This document shows positions 1-8,170 of a stretch of DNA of 64,000 nt, piece by piece (position 1 is the stretch's first letter; each line of letters starts with the position of its first letter). The translations under genes and the position numbers were made by a program. Source of the stretch: Shewanella aquimarina (GTDB lineage Bacteria; Pseudomonadota; Gammaproteobacteria; Enterobacterales; Shewanellaceae). A model generated the notes under the pieces. That model did no database searches. It was not told where the DNA came from and saw only the letters and a program-made list of their open reading frames with translations. The DNA is taken from NCBI RefSeq assembly GCF_023349185.1, contig NZ_JAKIKY010000006.1:206768-270767 (forward strand), in the 5' to 3' direction.

Positions 1-558
1 CTGCAGCTTGAGATAGCAACCCTTACTCAACTCGCCAAGAAAGGGGCTCCCGTGCCCGAACTGGTTGCCAGCGGTGAAGGGTTTCTGGTCGTGGCCGACG
101 TAGGCATGCCGATTAATGCTTGGTTAAATGCTGAGATCGATGAGGCCGAGAAGCTCAAGATTTTACAAGATAGTGCAACCGGGTTGGCTCAATTGCATCT
201 AAAAGGTTTGGCTCACGGCAGGCCTGCCCTAAGGGATATTTGTTGGCAAGCGGGTAATGTTTCCTTTATCGATTTCGAGGCAAATCAGCAAGACTGCGAT
301 ATGCATAGGCAGCAGATCAGAGATCTCCTCGTCTATATCCATAGCCTGTATCGCTACATAGGACCCCATCCAGAGATTGTTGAACCTGTGATTGCTGCCT
401 ACCGTGCTGCGGGGGGAGAGTCGCTCTGGCAGGCTTCAAAGCAAGAGATGAAGAAGTGGCAGTGGCTTAACTATCTTATTGCGCCGCTAAAATCTATCGG
501 TGGAAAGGATCTTCGTCCTGTCTATTGGCTTCTGCGTCACTTTAAACAGACCCATTAA
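1..558 (+). CDS. Protein-kinase-like (Kdo/RIO-type) protein, 5' end missing
   Basis: The reading frame is open from the first base, so the gene starts outside the window; a GTG at 52 is only an internal candidate start. The visible 186 codons match the C-lobe of a eukaryotic-like or lipopolysaccharide-kinase-type fold: a catalytic-loop-like HGRPALRDI stretch (from about base 214) followed by a metal-binding-like DFE in FIDFEANQ (about 271-279). The catalytic-loop Asp is preserved in RDI. Such proteins phosphorylate sugars of LPS core or small molecules; the substrate here cannot be told. There is no neighbour upstream to judge an operon. It is followed at once by a MITE-like element. The kinase fold is likely, the precise role unknown. 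Confidence 0.6.
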   Translation: MQLEIATLTQLAKKGAPVPELVASGEGFLVVADVGMPINAWLNAEIDEAEKLKILQDSATGLAQLHLKGLAHGRPALRDICWQAGNVSFIDFEANQQDCDMHRQQIRDLLVYIHSLYRYIGPHPEIVEPVIAAYRAAGGESLWQASKQEMKKWQWLNYLIAPLKSIGGKDLRPVYWLLRHFKQTH

Positions 559-564
559 TTACTA

Positions 565-828
565 GGGCCTGTTTATCTTTCGCGTTCATTTTTGCAGCAT
601 TCTGTATCGCTTTTATATAAGGCAGAGCGATTGTAATGTAGTGCACTACATCAATGAGTGATAACCCAGTAGAAAAATGATACAGACGCTGCCCGCAGGG
701 TTCGTCTTGAGTACGTTCAACTCTTTGTTACTCGGCTTTTATATAGAATAACTATACTTCAAGCCTCATGCCGCGATTTGAACGTGCTCAATTAGAACAA
801 AATTTGTTCTCAAAAGATAAACAGACCC
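565..828. mobile_element. MITE-like element, 264 bp with 16-bp terminal inverted repeats
   Basis: The left end GGGCCTGTTTATCTTT (565-580) and the right end AAAGATAAACAGACCC (813-828) are inverted repeats with one mismatch. A TA dinucleotide stands on both sides (563-564 and 829-830), which fits a TA target duplication. The interior has no ORF. It contains a perfect palindrome ATGTAGTGCACTACAT at 636-651 and a near-palindrome around GAACAAAATTTGTTC at 795-809. A non-autonomous transposable element is the simplest reading; the parent transposase family is not identified. Confidence 0.6.
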
Positions 829-830
829 TA

Positions 831-1159
831 AGCTTTCTCCCGCTTTTCATCCCTCCAGCAGTCAATTCTATGTCAGAACGACGCGATCGCTTGTGCATGA
901 TGAGGTAAAACTTGCTGTCTTGGGTTTTAATTCTGAGCTTCGTTGATAATTTGGTGCAATCAACTTTTTATGTAATTCTGCGTCGAGTTTTACACCAAGG
1001 TTTGTTGTTTTGACAACTTTTAGCTATTCGTTGCGCATTGATTTTCATGGGGTTTTAAAAATTGATTAAAAAATGATCAATTTTTGGTTGAGATTGACTG
1101 AGATTAATTGCTAGAATGCCCGAATTCTCTGGGCTGAAGCAGCCTGGAGGTTTAGTTCG
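831..1159 (+). promoter_or_regulatory. Intergenic region with candidate promoter for the riboswitch-protease transcript
   Basis: No gene is seen here. A sigma-70-type promoter candidate is TTGAGA (1088-1093), an 18-base spacer, then TAGAAT (1112-1117), in an AT-rich stretch. Transcription would start near 1124, shortly before the riboswitch aptamer. Assigned by eye only. Confidence 0.4.
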
Positions 1160-1260
1160 AAAGCACTCTCGAAACGGCAAGCATTAAGTAATTAATGTAC
1201 GCAAAGCCACAGGCCCTAATTGCATAGCAAAAGGGTGGCTGGGCTACCGAATGAGCGTTG
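1160..1260 (+). promoter_or_regulatory. Cyclic-di-GMP-I (GEMM-I) riboswitch
   Basis: The stretch has the GEMM-I layout. A hairpin CATTAA-GTAA-TTAATG (1182-1197) carries a GNRA tetraloop. It is followed by the conserved ACGCAAAGCC (1199-1208). A second helix pairs AGCCAC (1205-1210) with GTGGCT (1235-1240). The 3' side carries GGGCTACCGA (1241-1250), matching the conserved end of the aptamer. Downstream, 1286-1294 can pair with 1156-1164, and CTCTC (1166-1170) is complementary to GAGAG of the ribosome binding site (1309-1313), giving a possible expression platform. The leader reads straight into the secreted protease gene at 1323, a usual type of target for this RNA family. Confidence 0.85.
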
Positions 1261-1322
1261 ATAGAGCCTTGTACTTGTACTTGGAGCTTTCGAAGTGATG
1301 TTGACTTTGAGAGGTCCTAGCT

Positions 1323-3383
1323 ATGAGTTCAGTTCATTGCGCTGTTGCGCGTACCAATTCTACATCTACTTTCCTGAAAACCCTCGGTTTTGGCTTAATG
1401 GGGGCTGGCTTACTGTCTGCGTCAGCTATTATGCCTGTTCATGCTGATACTCATTCATCTATATCAGTTGCTCAAAGCGAAGTCGGTGAACATCAACTAA
1501 AAGGTGTCTTGAGTGTTGCCTATACCGACTATCAGGATGGAGAACTCCCAGAATTACATCATAAGTTGACGCTGGACGACGGCAGTGTCGTGCCTTTCAA
1601 TCTTGTTGGGAAAAACCTCGAGCTGAGAAATGGCCAGGAAGTTACGCTGCCAAATAGCGTGCTTAAAAATCCTAATCTCTATCCTGAGCAAATTACCTTA
1701 TTTGACGGCGGAGTCAGCTCTGCGACTTCGACGACTAGCAGTTTAGATGCCATCACCGTGACCGGTGACCGCAGCGTGCTAGTGATGCTGGTGAAATTTG
1801 AAAACTCTTCGAGTGAATATGCAAGTGTCGAACAAGCGAATGACTTGGTTTTTAATCAAGGTAATGCATTCTATCTGGAAAACTCAAATGGGAACGTCAG
1901 TTTGAGCGGCGATACCATAGGATATTTGACCCTTCCGCTTGATAAATTTGTATGTGATACCACAGCTATCGGTAACGAAGCCGACATAATAGCCCGTGAT
2001 CAAGGCTTTGAGCCAAATGACTATGATCACGTGATGTATGTGATCGAAGCAAATCTGGGTTGTCGTTGGTCTGGTCAGGGCACTGTGGCAGGTTACCCAG
2101 GGCGTACCTGGATTAAAAATTTCCAGATTAAGACAGTTGTACATGAACTTGGCCACAACCTTGGGTTACATCACTCGCACAGCAAAGATTGTGGTGAGTC
2201 TGTTAGTGAAGGGACTTGTTCAACAACTGAGTACGGTGATATCTACGATGCAATGGGGGGAGCCGATGAGGGAGCCCATTTCAATGCATTCCAAAAGGAA
2301 CGCCTGGGTTGGTTAAATAATCAAGTTACCACTGTGACCAGTGACCAAGTGATCACCTTAGATTATTACGAATCTTTAGAAAGCAACAGCACCCTTGCTG
2401 CAAAAGTCTATCTTGGTAACGACGCGAATGGTAATGCACGCTACTACTACTTGGAATATCGCACTCCAACGGGATTTGATGCATTTTTATTCGACAAATA
2501 TGCCAACCTAGCAGATTCAATTATTCTGCGTGAGGGGACTGAAAACACGCCTGGTAGCAGCTACCTACTCGATAGTACGCCCATGAGCACCAGCAGCGAT
2601 TGGACCGATAGTACCATAGGTGTTGGCCAGACTTTTTATGATGCAGATAATGGTGTGACAATTGAGCTGCTGGCAGTTGACGGCTATCAGGCAACAGTAG
2701 GCATTAGTCACTCAAGCGCAACCACTTGTATCGCCAAGGCGCCAAGTTTAACCGCTATGTCTTCGGGTAGTATGCAAACCTGGGAGCAAAAAAGCTTAAG
2801 TTATAGCCTGACTAACAACGATTCTGCAGATTGTCCAAGCACCAATGTGTCACTTGCCGCGACTCTGCCAACAGGATGGACTGGTCAGTGGGAGCAATCT
2901 GCCATGACGCTGGCACCACAGCAGACTGTTACCGTTAATTATACCCTGACAGTTAATGGTGATGTAGGTGCTCAGCAGCTCGCCTTGGTTGCAACACCTA
3001 GTAACGGTAAGACGAATGCTGAACTGTTGCAAACTATCACGGTAGAAGCGACGAGTGTTAACACGGCACCAGTTGCCCTGGCAGATACACTGACACTCAG
3101 TAGTAAGACAAGTGGCATTATTAGCGTATTAGGCAATGATAGCGATGCCGAGGGTGATCAGCTTACTGTTGTTACGGTTAGCGCACCGGCTAAGGGAAGT
3201 GTGGTGATTAATAGCGATAACACTATCACTTACATACCTGCTAAGTCATTTAAGTCGAGCGATAGCTTTACTTATACGATAAGCGATGGTGAGTTGCAGG
3301 CCACGGCAACCGTTAAAGTCAGCCTGACAACTAGTTCTGGCGACGGTGGTGGAAAGCCTGGTGGTAAAGGCAAGAACAAATAG
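1323..3383 (+). CDS. Secreted zinc metalloprotease, gametolysin (M11)-like, with Ig-like C-terminal domains
   Basis: A 686-residue exported protease. An N-terminal signal peptide runs to about residue 41 (hydrophobic core, then PVHA before DTH). The zinc-binding motif HELGHNLGLHH lies at residues 274-284 and a Met-turn-like DAMGG at about 309-313, as in metzincins of the M11 gametolysin type. Residues about 470-575 form a NEW3-like beta domain. Residues about 578-670 form a tandem-95/Big_9-like Ig domain (NTAPVALAD, LGNDSDAEGD). A Gly/Lys-rich tail ends the protein. The RBS GAGAGG sits eight bases before the ATG. The gene follows a cyclic-di-GMP riboswitch and is closed by a strong terminator, so it is monocistronic. 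Likely secreted by type II secretion; the substrate is unknown. Confidence 0.85.
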   Translation: MSSVHCAVARTNSTSTFLKTLGFGLMGAGLLSASAIMPVHADTHSSISVAQSEVGEHQLKGVLSVAYTDYQDGELPELHHKLTLDDGSVVPFNLVGKNLELRNGQEVTLPNSVLKNPNLYPEQITLFDGGVSSATSTTSSLDAITVTGDRSVLVMLVKFENSSSEYASVEQANDLVFNQGNAFYLENSNGNVSLSGDTIGYLTLPLDKFVCDTTAIGNEADIIARDQGFEPNDYDHVMYVIEANLGCRWSGQGTVAGYPGRTWIKNFQIKTVVHELGHNLGLHHSHSKDCGESVSEGTCSTTEYGDIYDAMGGADEGAHFNAFQKERLGWLNNQVTTVTSDQVITLDYYESLESNSTLAAKVYLGNDANGNARYYYLEYRTPTGFDAFLFDKYANLADSIILREGTENTPGSSYLLDSTPMSTSSDWTDSTIGVGQTFYDADNGVTIELLAVDGYQATVGISHSSATTCIAKAPSLTAMSSGSMQTWEQKSLSYSLTNNDSADCPSTNVSLAATLPTGWTGQWEQSAMTLAPQQTVTVNYTLTVNGDVGAQQLALVATPSNGKTNAELLQTITVEATSVNTAPVALADTLTLSSKTSGIISVLGNDSDAEGDQLTVVTVSAPAKGSVVINSDNTITYIPAKSFKSSDSFTYTISDGELQATATVKVSLTTSSGDGGGKPGGKGKNK

Positions 3384-3400
3384 TTTTAGAGTGTATTCTT

Positions 3401-3432
3401 AACAAAAAAGGGCCATAAGGCCCTTTTTTGTT
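3401..3432 (+). terminator. Rho-independent terminator of the M11-like protease gene
   Basis: Stem AAAAAAGGGCC / GGCCCTTTTTT with a short ATAA loop and a run of T on the + strand, 18 bases after the stop codon. Confidence 0.9.
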
Positions 3433-3447
3433 GGCGTTGACAAGTAG

Positions 3448-3737
3448 TCACAACAAGGCTTCCTGCAATTGTGCTGTGATTTCTTTCAGGGCTTTATGGC
3501 TTGCCGCCGCTATTTGCTATGCATCCCAGAATCCGTTACCTAAAGTGCCCATTCTTGAGGTGCCGAGGATGGGAAATCGAGAGTGGCAGAGTGACATTTC
3601 GCCTGTTAGGTGGATATTGGTCGAGAGATGATTTCGTCGAGGTGAATGGTAATACCTTGGGGAGACAAAGACTCGACTAAGTCTAAGCCTTTACGATTAT
3701 TATCACCAATGCCAACACGTCTTTTATCATGCTGGCT
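3448..3737 (-). pseudogene. Possible decayed gene remnants on the minus strand
   Basis: There is no intact gene here, but two minus-strand stretches read like protein. The first, 3606-3737, includes GIGDNNRKGLDLVESLSPQG and ends at a TAA. The second, 3448-3516, includes IAAASHKALKEITAQLQEAL and ends at a TGA. They lie in different frames with a stop between them, as expected for a frameshifted relic. The + strand ORF over the same bases (3428-3631) has no start context or recognisable domain. The family of the relic is not recognised, and this may be chance. Confidence 0.25.
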
Positions 3738-3766
3738 AAAAAAAGCCACCTGCGAAAGCAGGTGGC
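3738..3766 (-). terminator. Rho-independent terminator of the Cys-rich secreted protein gene
   Basis: Perfect 9-bp stem GCCACCTGC / GCAGGTGGC (3745-3753 and 3758-3766) around a 4-base loop. A run of seven T follows when read on the minus strand (3738-3744). Confidence 0.9.
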
Positions 3767-3790
3767 TGTGTCATTACTCCGAATAAATCT

Positions 3791-5500
3791 CTATTCAGGT
3801 TGAGGTTCAGGTTGTATTGGGCATAATGGACAGGTTGCCGTTACCTCATCTGTCAATTCTTCAGTTTCATTTACATCAAATATTGAGTATGCAGAAACAG
3901 TGACTGTATTTTGAGAATTCAGTCTATTGCCAGTAGGTAGCGTGCTAGGTCTGTAAGTATCAGATATTATTGCACAAACTGGATCGCCATTGACTAGGCC
4001 CGGTGCTTCTAGACATAGACCATTGTCACAACTACCGACTGCACAGTCTGTATCGAGTTCACAGGCTTGTGCTATGTCTAATGTATAAGATGCCAATAGA
4101 TCAACGGTCGCATCAGTAATGGTTGCGTCTAGTGGGACATCACCTAAGTTACAAGAGACGATATCGTAGTCGACACTCAATATTACCTCGCCACCATCTT
4201 CAACCAGCTCTGATGTACAGACTTTGGTTAAATCAATCGCTGGGTTGAGATCCAAAGAGCTACATTCGATAGTATATTCGTCGCTAGCTGAGGAGCTACC
4301 AAAGTCTACAGTTGCCTCTATGGTGTTCATTGGTGGATTGTCATCGGTAAAGAAAGTGCCTGAATAGGTGAACGATTCTCCACCTGGGAGTCCTAGTCCG
4401 CCGTTGAAATAACCAACTGTTTCGTCAATGACAACATCATCGCTTGTGTCTAGAGGTGTACCAGCATCATCCACTAGCATGAGTGGGAAGTCAGCATCAT
4501 AAGCACCCGAACCGTCATTGGTAACGGTTGCTTCGAATGAAGCGACATAGGTTTTCGTTGTGTTGTCACTGGCTAGCGCTAGTCTTTCTACCTTACAGGT
4601 TTTAGTGACCATGATACTACATAGTGGGAATTCACCACCGATGAAGTCTTTAAGCTGAGCGGTTTCAGAACGTGAGGAACGCGTTTCAATTAAGAAGCTG
4701 CTAAAACATGGGATATTATCTCCCAAGATCTCACTAACGTTCACTCGACCCTCAAAGAATGATTCGTGGGGATAAGTAGCTGTTGAGCCATCTTTGGCCA
4801 TATAGTCCCACACTGTCATCTGTGAGTCGTCTTCGTTGGTGATCGCACAGGCTTCTTCCGCCACATTTAGCGCGTCACATTTAGCACTGGTGGCTGCATC
4901 GGCCTCAGAGTTGTAGAGCACTTTCAGGTTGTCTGACACATCACCGCCGCCTTCAAGCCATTCCATGACTTGGACGAAGGGTTCTGCATTACTGCCTTGT
5001 GGATACTCCATCACAATAAATAGGTCGCCATCTGTATGTTGACCGGTAAATCGATTGGCTCCGTCAGGGCCAACATCGGCCTGGAAGAACCAGAAACCGA
5101 AGATCGCGTCACCACTGTTGGCATAACGGTCGGCGCCAAAATAGAAGATGAGATCGTTATTACCGTCACGATAGGCCGCGGCGATACCGTTTCTAATATC
5201 ATCTTTATCGGGGACGGAACCGTCCTTGTACCACCACTCGGTGACATCGTTGATATCTTTCGAGCCCCCTTTCCAGAAGATTGTCTTGGGTGGCAGATCC
5301 GGTATAACGCCTGCTTGACCTGTTTCTCTATCGACTGAAATTGCTATTGCTCCAGCGCCGTTCTCAATGACTTGCTCCCAGTCATTCATATTGTCATATT
5401 TTACGTTACCGTCGAGTTCGAGTTGATCGTCGGCGGCAAATGCGCTCGCAGCGGTAAAGCAGGCTGCACAACACATGATTGCAAGTTTATTGAATCTCAT
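3791..5500 (-). CDS. Secreted Cys-rich hypothetical protein, 569 aa
   Basis: Function not recognised. The N-terminus is a clear signal peptide with cleavage after about residue 22 (ASAFA before ADD). Residues about 60-190 hold a motif set (GGSKD, W...PDKDDI, YFGADRYANSGDAIFGFWFF, GDLFIVMEY) that I associate with extracellular hypothetical proteins of many bacteria. Residues about 290-500 look like beta-rich DUF11/prealbumin-like repeats with spaced Cys. A Cys-dense DTDCAVGSCDNGLC stretch and a CPLC motif lie near the C-terminus, which ends in PEPQPE. An RBS AGGAG precedes the ATG. The many Cys and the DsbA-like gene next door suggest disulfide-stabilised folding outside the cytoplasm. Confidence 0.7.
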   Translation of the reverse strand: MRFNKLAIMCCAACFTAASAFAADDQLELDGNVKYDNMNDWEQVIENGAGAIAISVDRETGQAGVIPDLPPKTIFWKGGSKDINDVTEWWYKDGSVPDKDDIRNGIAAAYRDGNNDLIFYFGADRYANSGDAIFGFWFFQADVGPDGANRFTGQHTDGDLFIVMEYPQGSNAEPFVQVMEWLEGGGDVSDNLKVLYNSEADAATSAKCDALNVAEEACAITNEDDSQMTVWDYMAKDGSTATYPHESFFEGRVNVSEILGDNIPCFSSFLIETRSSRSETAQLKDFIGGEFPLCSIMVTKTCKVERLALASDNTTKTYVASFEATVTNDGSGAYDADFPLMLVDDAGTPLDTSDDVVIDETVGYFNGGLGLPGGESFTYSGTFFTDDNPPMNTIEATVDFGSSSASDEYTIECSSLDLNPAIDLTKVCTSELVEDGGEVILSVDYDIVSCNLGDVPLDATITDATVDLLASYTLDIAQACELDTDCAVGSCDNGLCLEAPGLVNGDPVCAIISDTYRPSTLPTGNRLNSQNTVTVSAYSIFDVNETEELTDEVTATCPLCPIQPEPQPE

Positions 5501-5978
5501 TGTCGTATCTCCTACAAATTTGATGACTTCTGTTCCTTGTTGCTATGGCTTAACTTCTGCCATCAAAACCAGGATCATTTTCTCAAAAGTGTTTACTTAG
5601 ACTTACTTGTTCGGCGTATGCCGCTTTTTAGTAACTGCAGAGGATGTGAAAAAAAGGCTGTCCATATGCAGTATCCAAATCGATGTTCTATTAACAGCAA
5701 GCATTAGGCCAAAAGGGTAAGTCAATGATATTCAGTGCTTTGTGTGGTTTATGGTTTAGGTGGGGGAGCCGGTGTGTTACAAATGTGGAACACAGTGCAA
5801 AGTTCAAACTTGAGGTGGACAAGAGCCTAGTGATGGGCGAAAAGAGTTTCGGATTCGTCAATTTTTGGCAAAGCTAAATGAGAGATATTGTGCGAGCCTG
5901 GTTGTTGCGCCGCAAAGTTGAAAAGTGAGCAAATTAAAGGTCCTTCGTTCAAAAACACTTTGCGGCGATTTATTTGAG
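5501..5978. promoter_or_regulatory. Intergenic region: weak sigma-54-like site and an 11-bp inverted repeat
   Basis: Upstream of the Cys-rich gene, the minus strand of 5547-5562 has GG and GC at the -24/-12 spacing (TGGCAGAAGTTAAGCC), but the -12 part is poor. At 5908-5918 and 5957-5967 lies a perfect inverted repeat CGCCGCAAAGT / ACTTTGCGGCG with a 38-base gap, just past the stop of the DsbA-like gene. It lacks a T-run. No gene is convincing in the gap. Confidence 0.3.
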
Positions 5979-6767
5979 TTAGTTGGCTTGGGGAGACGGT
6001 TCCAGGGCATCTATGCTGGCTTTAAAGACGTCAAAACTTTGCGCCCCGATAAGAAGCTTAGGTTTGAGCAGCCGATTGTTCTCCAGTCTTCCTATGAGGA
6101 AGCTTGGGGTGCCACGAACACCTACCGATGAGCCATAGCTTATATCTTGCTTAATCTTATTCATGATGGCTTGATCTTTCAGGCAGGCAGTGAATTTAGT
6201 CATGTCCAGAGAGAGCTGTGTCGCCGTGTCTTGGTAGAGTTTTTCCCCTAGCTGTCGCATGTTTTTAAACAGCGCATCGCGCATAGGCCAATAGGCGTCT
6301 TGTTGCAGGCTACAGTTGGCGGCAATGGCAGCCCCTTTGGCCTTAGGGTGAAAACCTAAAGGGAAGTCCCTAGCAATATACTTCACCATGCCGGTGTCGA
6401 TATAGTCGCTCTTGATCTTGGTGAAGGTATTGTCCATATATCGCTTGCAGTAGGGGCATTGAAAATCTGAAAATTCAATGATGGCTATTCGAGCCGTGGC
6501 TTTTCCTATGGAGGGGAGTTTACCATCCTCATCTGGGTTGTTTTGTGTCGGTAGATTGCGATGTTGCAGCTTCTGGCCTCTCATGACTACTGTGTGTATC
6601 TCTTTGATCTGACTGCCCATGATGGCCACTTGTTGTTGAAGTTGGCCAACCTCTTGTTTCAGATAGGCAATCTCCTGTTCTTGTTTGTCATCATTTGTTT
6701 GCTGACAGGCTGCAGCGAAAAACAGTAAAGATAGGCAGACTATCACTGTCGAATGAGTTGATGGCAT
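5979..6767 (-). CDS. DsbA-family thiol-disulfide lipoprotein
   Basis: A thioredoxin-fold disulfide oxidoreductase with active site CPYC in FSDFQCPYCKRY. The chosen ATG at 6767 has GAGGA seven bases upstream and gives a lipoprotein signal ending in FFAAAC, so the protein should be anchored in an envelope membrane. A GTG at 6791 would add eight residues and is less likely. A coiled-coil-like segment (QEQEIAYLKQEVGQLQQQV) follows the lipobox, then the DsbA-type domain with an inserted helical part. The cis-Pro loop is VRGTPSFLIG. It lies 32 bases after the sigma-54 activator gene on the same strand, so the two are probably cotranscribed. A role in folding the Cys-rich secreted protein next door is inference. 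Confidence 0.85.
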   Translation of the reverse strand: MPSTHSTVIVCLSLLFFAAACQQTNDDKQEQEIAYLKQEVGQLQQQVAIMGSQIKEIHTVVMRGQKLQHRNLPTQNNPDEDGKLPSIGKATARIAIIEFSDFQCPYCKRYMDNTFTKIKSDYIDTGMVKYIARDFPLGFHPKAKGAAIAANCSLQQDAYWPMRDALFKNMRQLGEKLYQDTATQLSLDMTKFTACLKDQAIMNKIKQDISYGSSVGVRGTPSFLIGRLENNRLLKPKLLIGAQSFDVFKASIDALEPSPQAN

Positions 6768-6799
6768 AAGTCGATCCTCGTTTGGTGCCACTGACTTGG

Positions 6800-8170
6800 C
6801 TATAGCTTAATCTTGCACTTCTTGATGAGGCGATAGAAAGTCGTTCGGGAGATGTTGAGTTCACGGGCCGCCGCCGAGATGTTGTGGTTATTGCGCTTAA
6901 TGGCGGCCAATAGCAGTTCGGTATCAATTTCGGTTCTGTGTTGCGCCAGATCGACCACATCGGAGTCATCGTTTGCCGAACATGCGAATTTAATGCCCAG
7001 GTTGGCTTCGGTGATGATGTCGCTTTCGGTCATGATGATGGCGCGTTGAATGCGGTTTTTAAGTTCGCGCACATTGCCCGGCCATTGGTAGTTGGTCATG
7101 GCGAGTAATGCGTCCTGGTGAAACTGAAATTGACGATTGGGTGGAGCAAGTTTAGTTAAGTAGTCTTGAGCCAAGAGAGGAATATCTTGCTTATGTTCTC
7201 TCAGGCTGGGTAACTCAATTTGTATGATATTGATTCGGTAAAACAAATCCTCTCTGAATTTGCCCTCTTCGACGGCATTCTCGAGATTAACATGGGTCGC
7301 GAATATGATGCGGCAATCCACTTCTGTGGTCTTTTGACCACCGATACGCTCGATGTAGTGCTCTTCAAGAAACTGCAGCAGATTGATTTGCAATTCGAGT
7401 GACAGATCACCAATCTCATCTAAAAACAGAGTGCCTTTGTTGGCGCGCTCGATTCGGCCTATGTATTGCCGGTCGGCGCCGGTGAAGGCGCCTTTCTCGT
7501 GACCAAACAGCTCTGAATGGATCAGCGTTGGCGGCAGGGCGCCACAGTTAACCGTGATAAAGGGGCCATTTTTACGAGACGAGAGTGAGTGGATTAAGTT
7601 GGCGCACAGGCCTTTTCCCGTACCGGTTTCGCCACCTATCAACACAGTTTCATCTGACTTGGCGATCTTATAAAGGTTGTCACGCAGGGTTTGCATGACC
7701 TTAGATTCACCAAAGAAGAAAGATTTTGACTGGTGTGTAGTCTGCTCTTTGCTCCAACGTTCATTTAACTGAGCCATGCCACACAGGTGGCCCAAGGTGT
7801 GGTTGAGTCGTTGCCAATCTATAGGAAGGTGATGAAAATCCAGGAAGTAATCTGTAAAACAGAAACACAGATTATCCATCTTCTTAGGACTGTCTAAGGA
7901 GATCGCCAGCCAGAGTAAGCCGGGTTGGCGCGCTGAGAGTAGTTCTATTGCGCGCAGCACAACCTGCTGATGGGGGAGATCTATGATGGCGATGGCGATT
8001 TGGCAAGGGAACGACTCTAGCGCCTTGTAGGCCGCACTAAGGGTGCCAGCATGATTGAAATGCCACTGGGAAGCGTTAGTTTGTTTATCGGCAAGACATG
8101 CCTCATCCGTGAGGTTTAATACCAATATGTTACGTTCCTTGTGAGTTAAATTCCTCTTACGGTTACTCAC
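6800..8170 (-). CDS. Sigma-54-dependent activator, VpsR-like
   Basis: A 456-residue bacterial enhancer-binding protein. Residues 1-140 form a receiver-like N-domain without an obvious phosphorylation pocket, as in VpsR-type regulators. The AAA+ core (about 150-385) has Walker A GGETGTGK (179-186), the sigma-54 contact loop GAFTGA (227-232) and Walker B LFLDEIGD (248-255). A Fis-type helix-turn-helix ends the protein (NISAAARELNISRTTFYRLIKK). All catalytic motifs are intact, so it should remodel sigma-54 RNA polymerase. VpsR in Vibrio responds to cyclic-di-GMP; that this protein does so is only a possibility. Target promoters are unknown. The nearby secreted Cys-rich gene has a weak -24/-12-like site. 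Confidence 0.85.
   Translation of the reverse strand: MSNRKRNLTHKERNILVLNLTDEACLADKQTNASQWHFNHAGTLSAAYKALESFPCQIAIAIIDLPHQQVVLRAIELLSARQPGLLWLAISLDSPKKMDNLCFCFTDYFLDFHHLPIDWQRLNHTLGHLCGMAQLNERWSKEQTTHQSKSFFFGESKVMQTLRDNLYKIAKSDETVLIGGETGTGKGLCANLIHSLSSRKNGPFITVNCGALPPTLIHSELFGHEKGAFTGADRQYIGRIERANKGTLFLDEIGDLSLELQINLLQFLEEHYIERIGGQKTTEVDCRIIFATHVNLENAVEEGKFREDLFYRINIIQIELPSLREHKQDIPLLAQDYLTKLAPPNRQFQFHQDALLAMTNYQWPGNVRELKNRIQRAIIMTESDIITEANLGIKFACSANDDSDVVDLAQHRTEIDTELLLAAIKRNNHNISAAARELNISRTTFYRLIKKCKIKL

Noticed and set aside
3428..3631. 67-codon + strand ORF after the M11-like protease
   Set aside because: Starts inside the terminator stem, no RBS, and overlaps stretches that look more protein-like on the other strand.
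5925..6131. 68-codon + strand ORF overlapping the end of the DsbA-like gene
   Set aside because: Most of it is antisense to the DsbA-like coding region and it has no domain.
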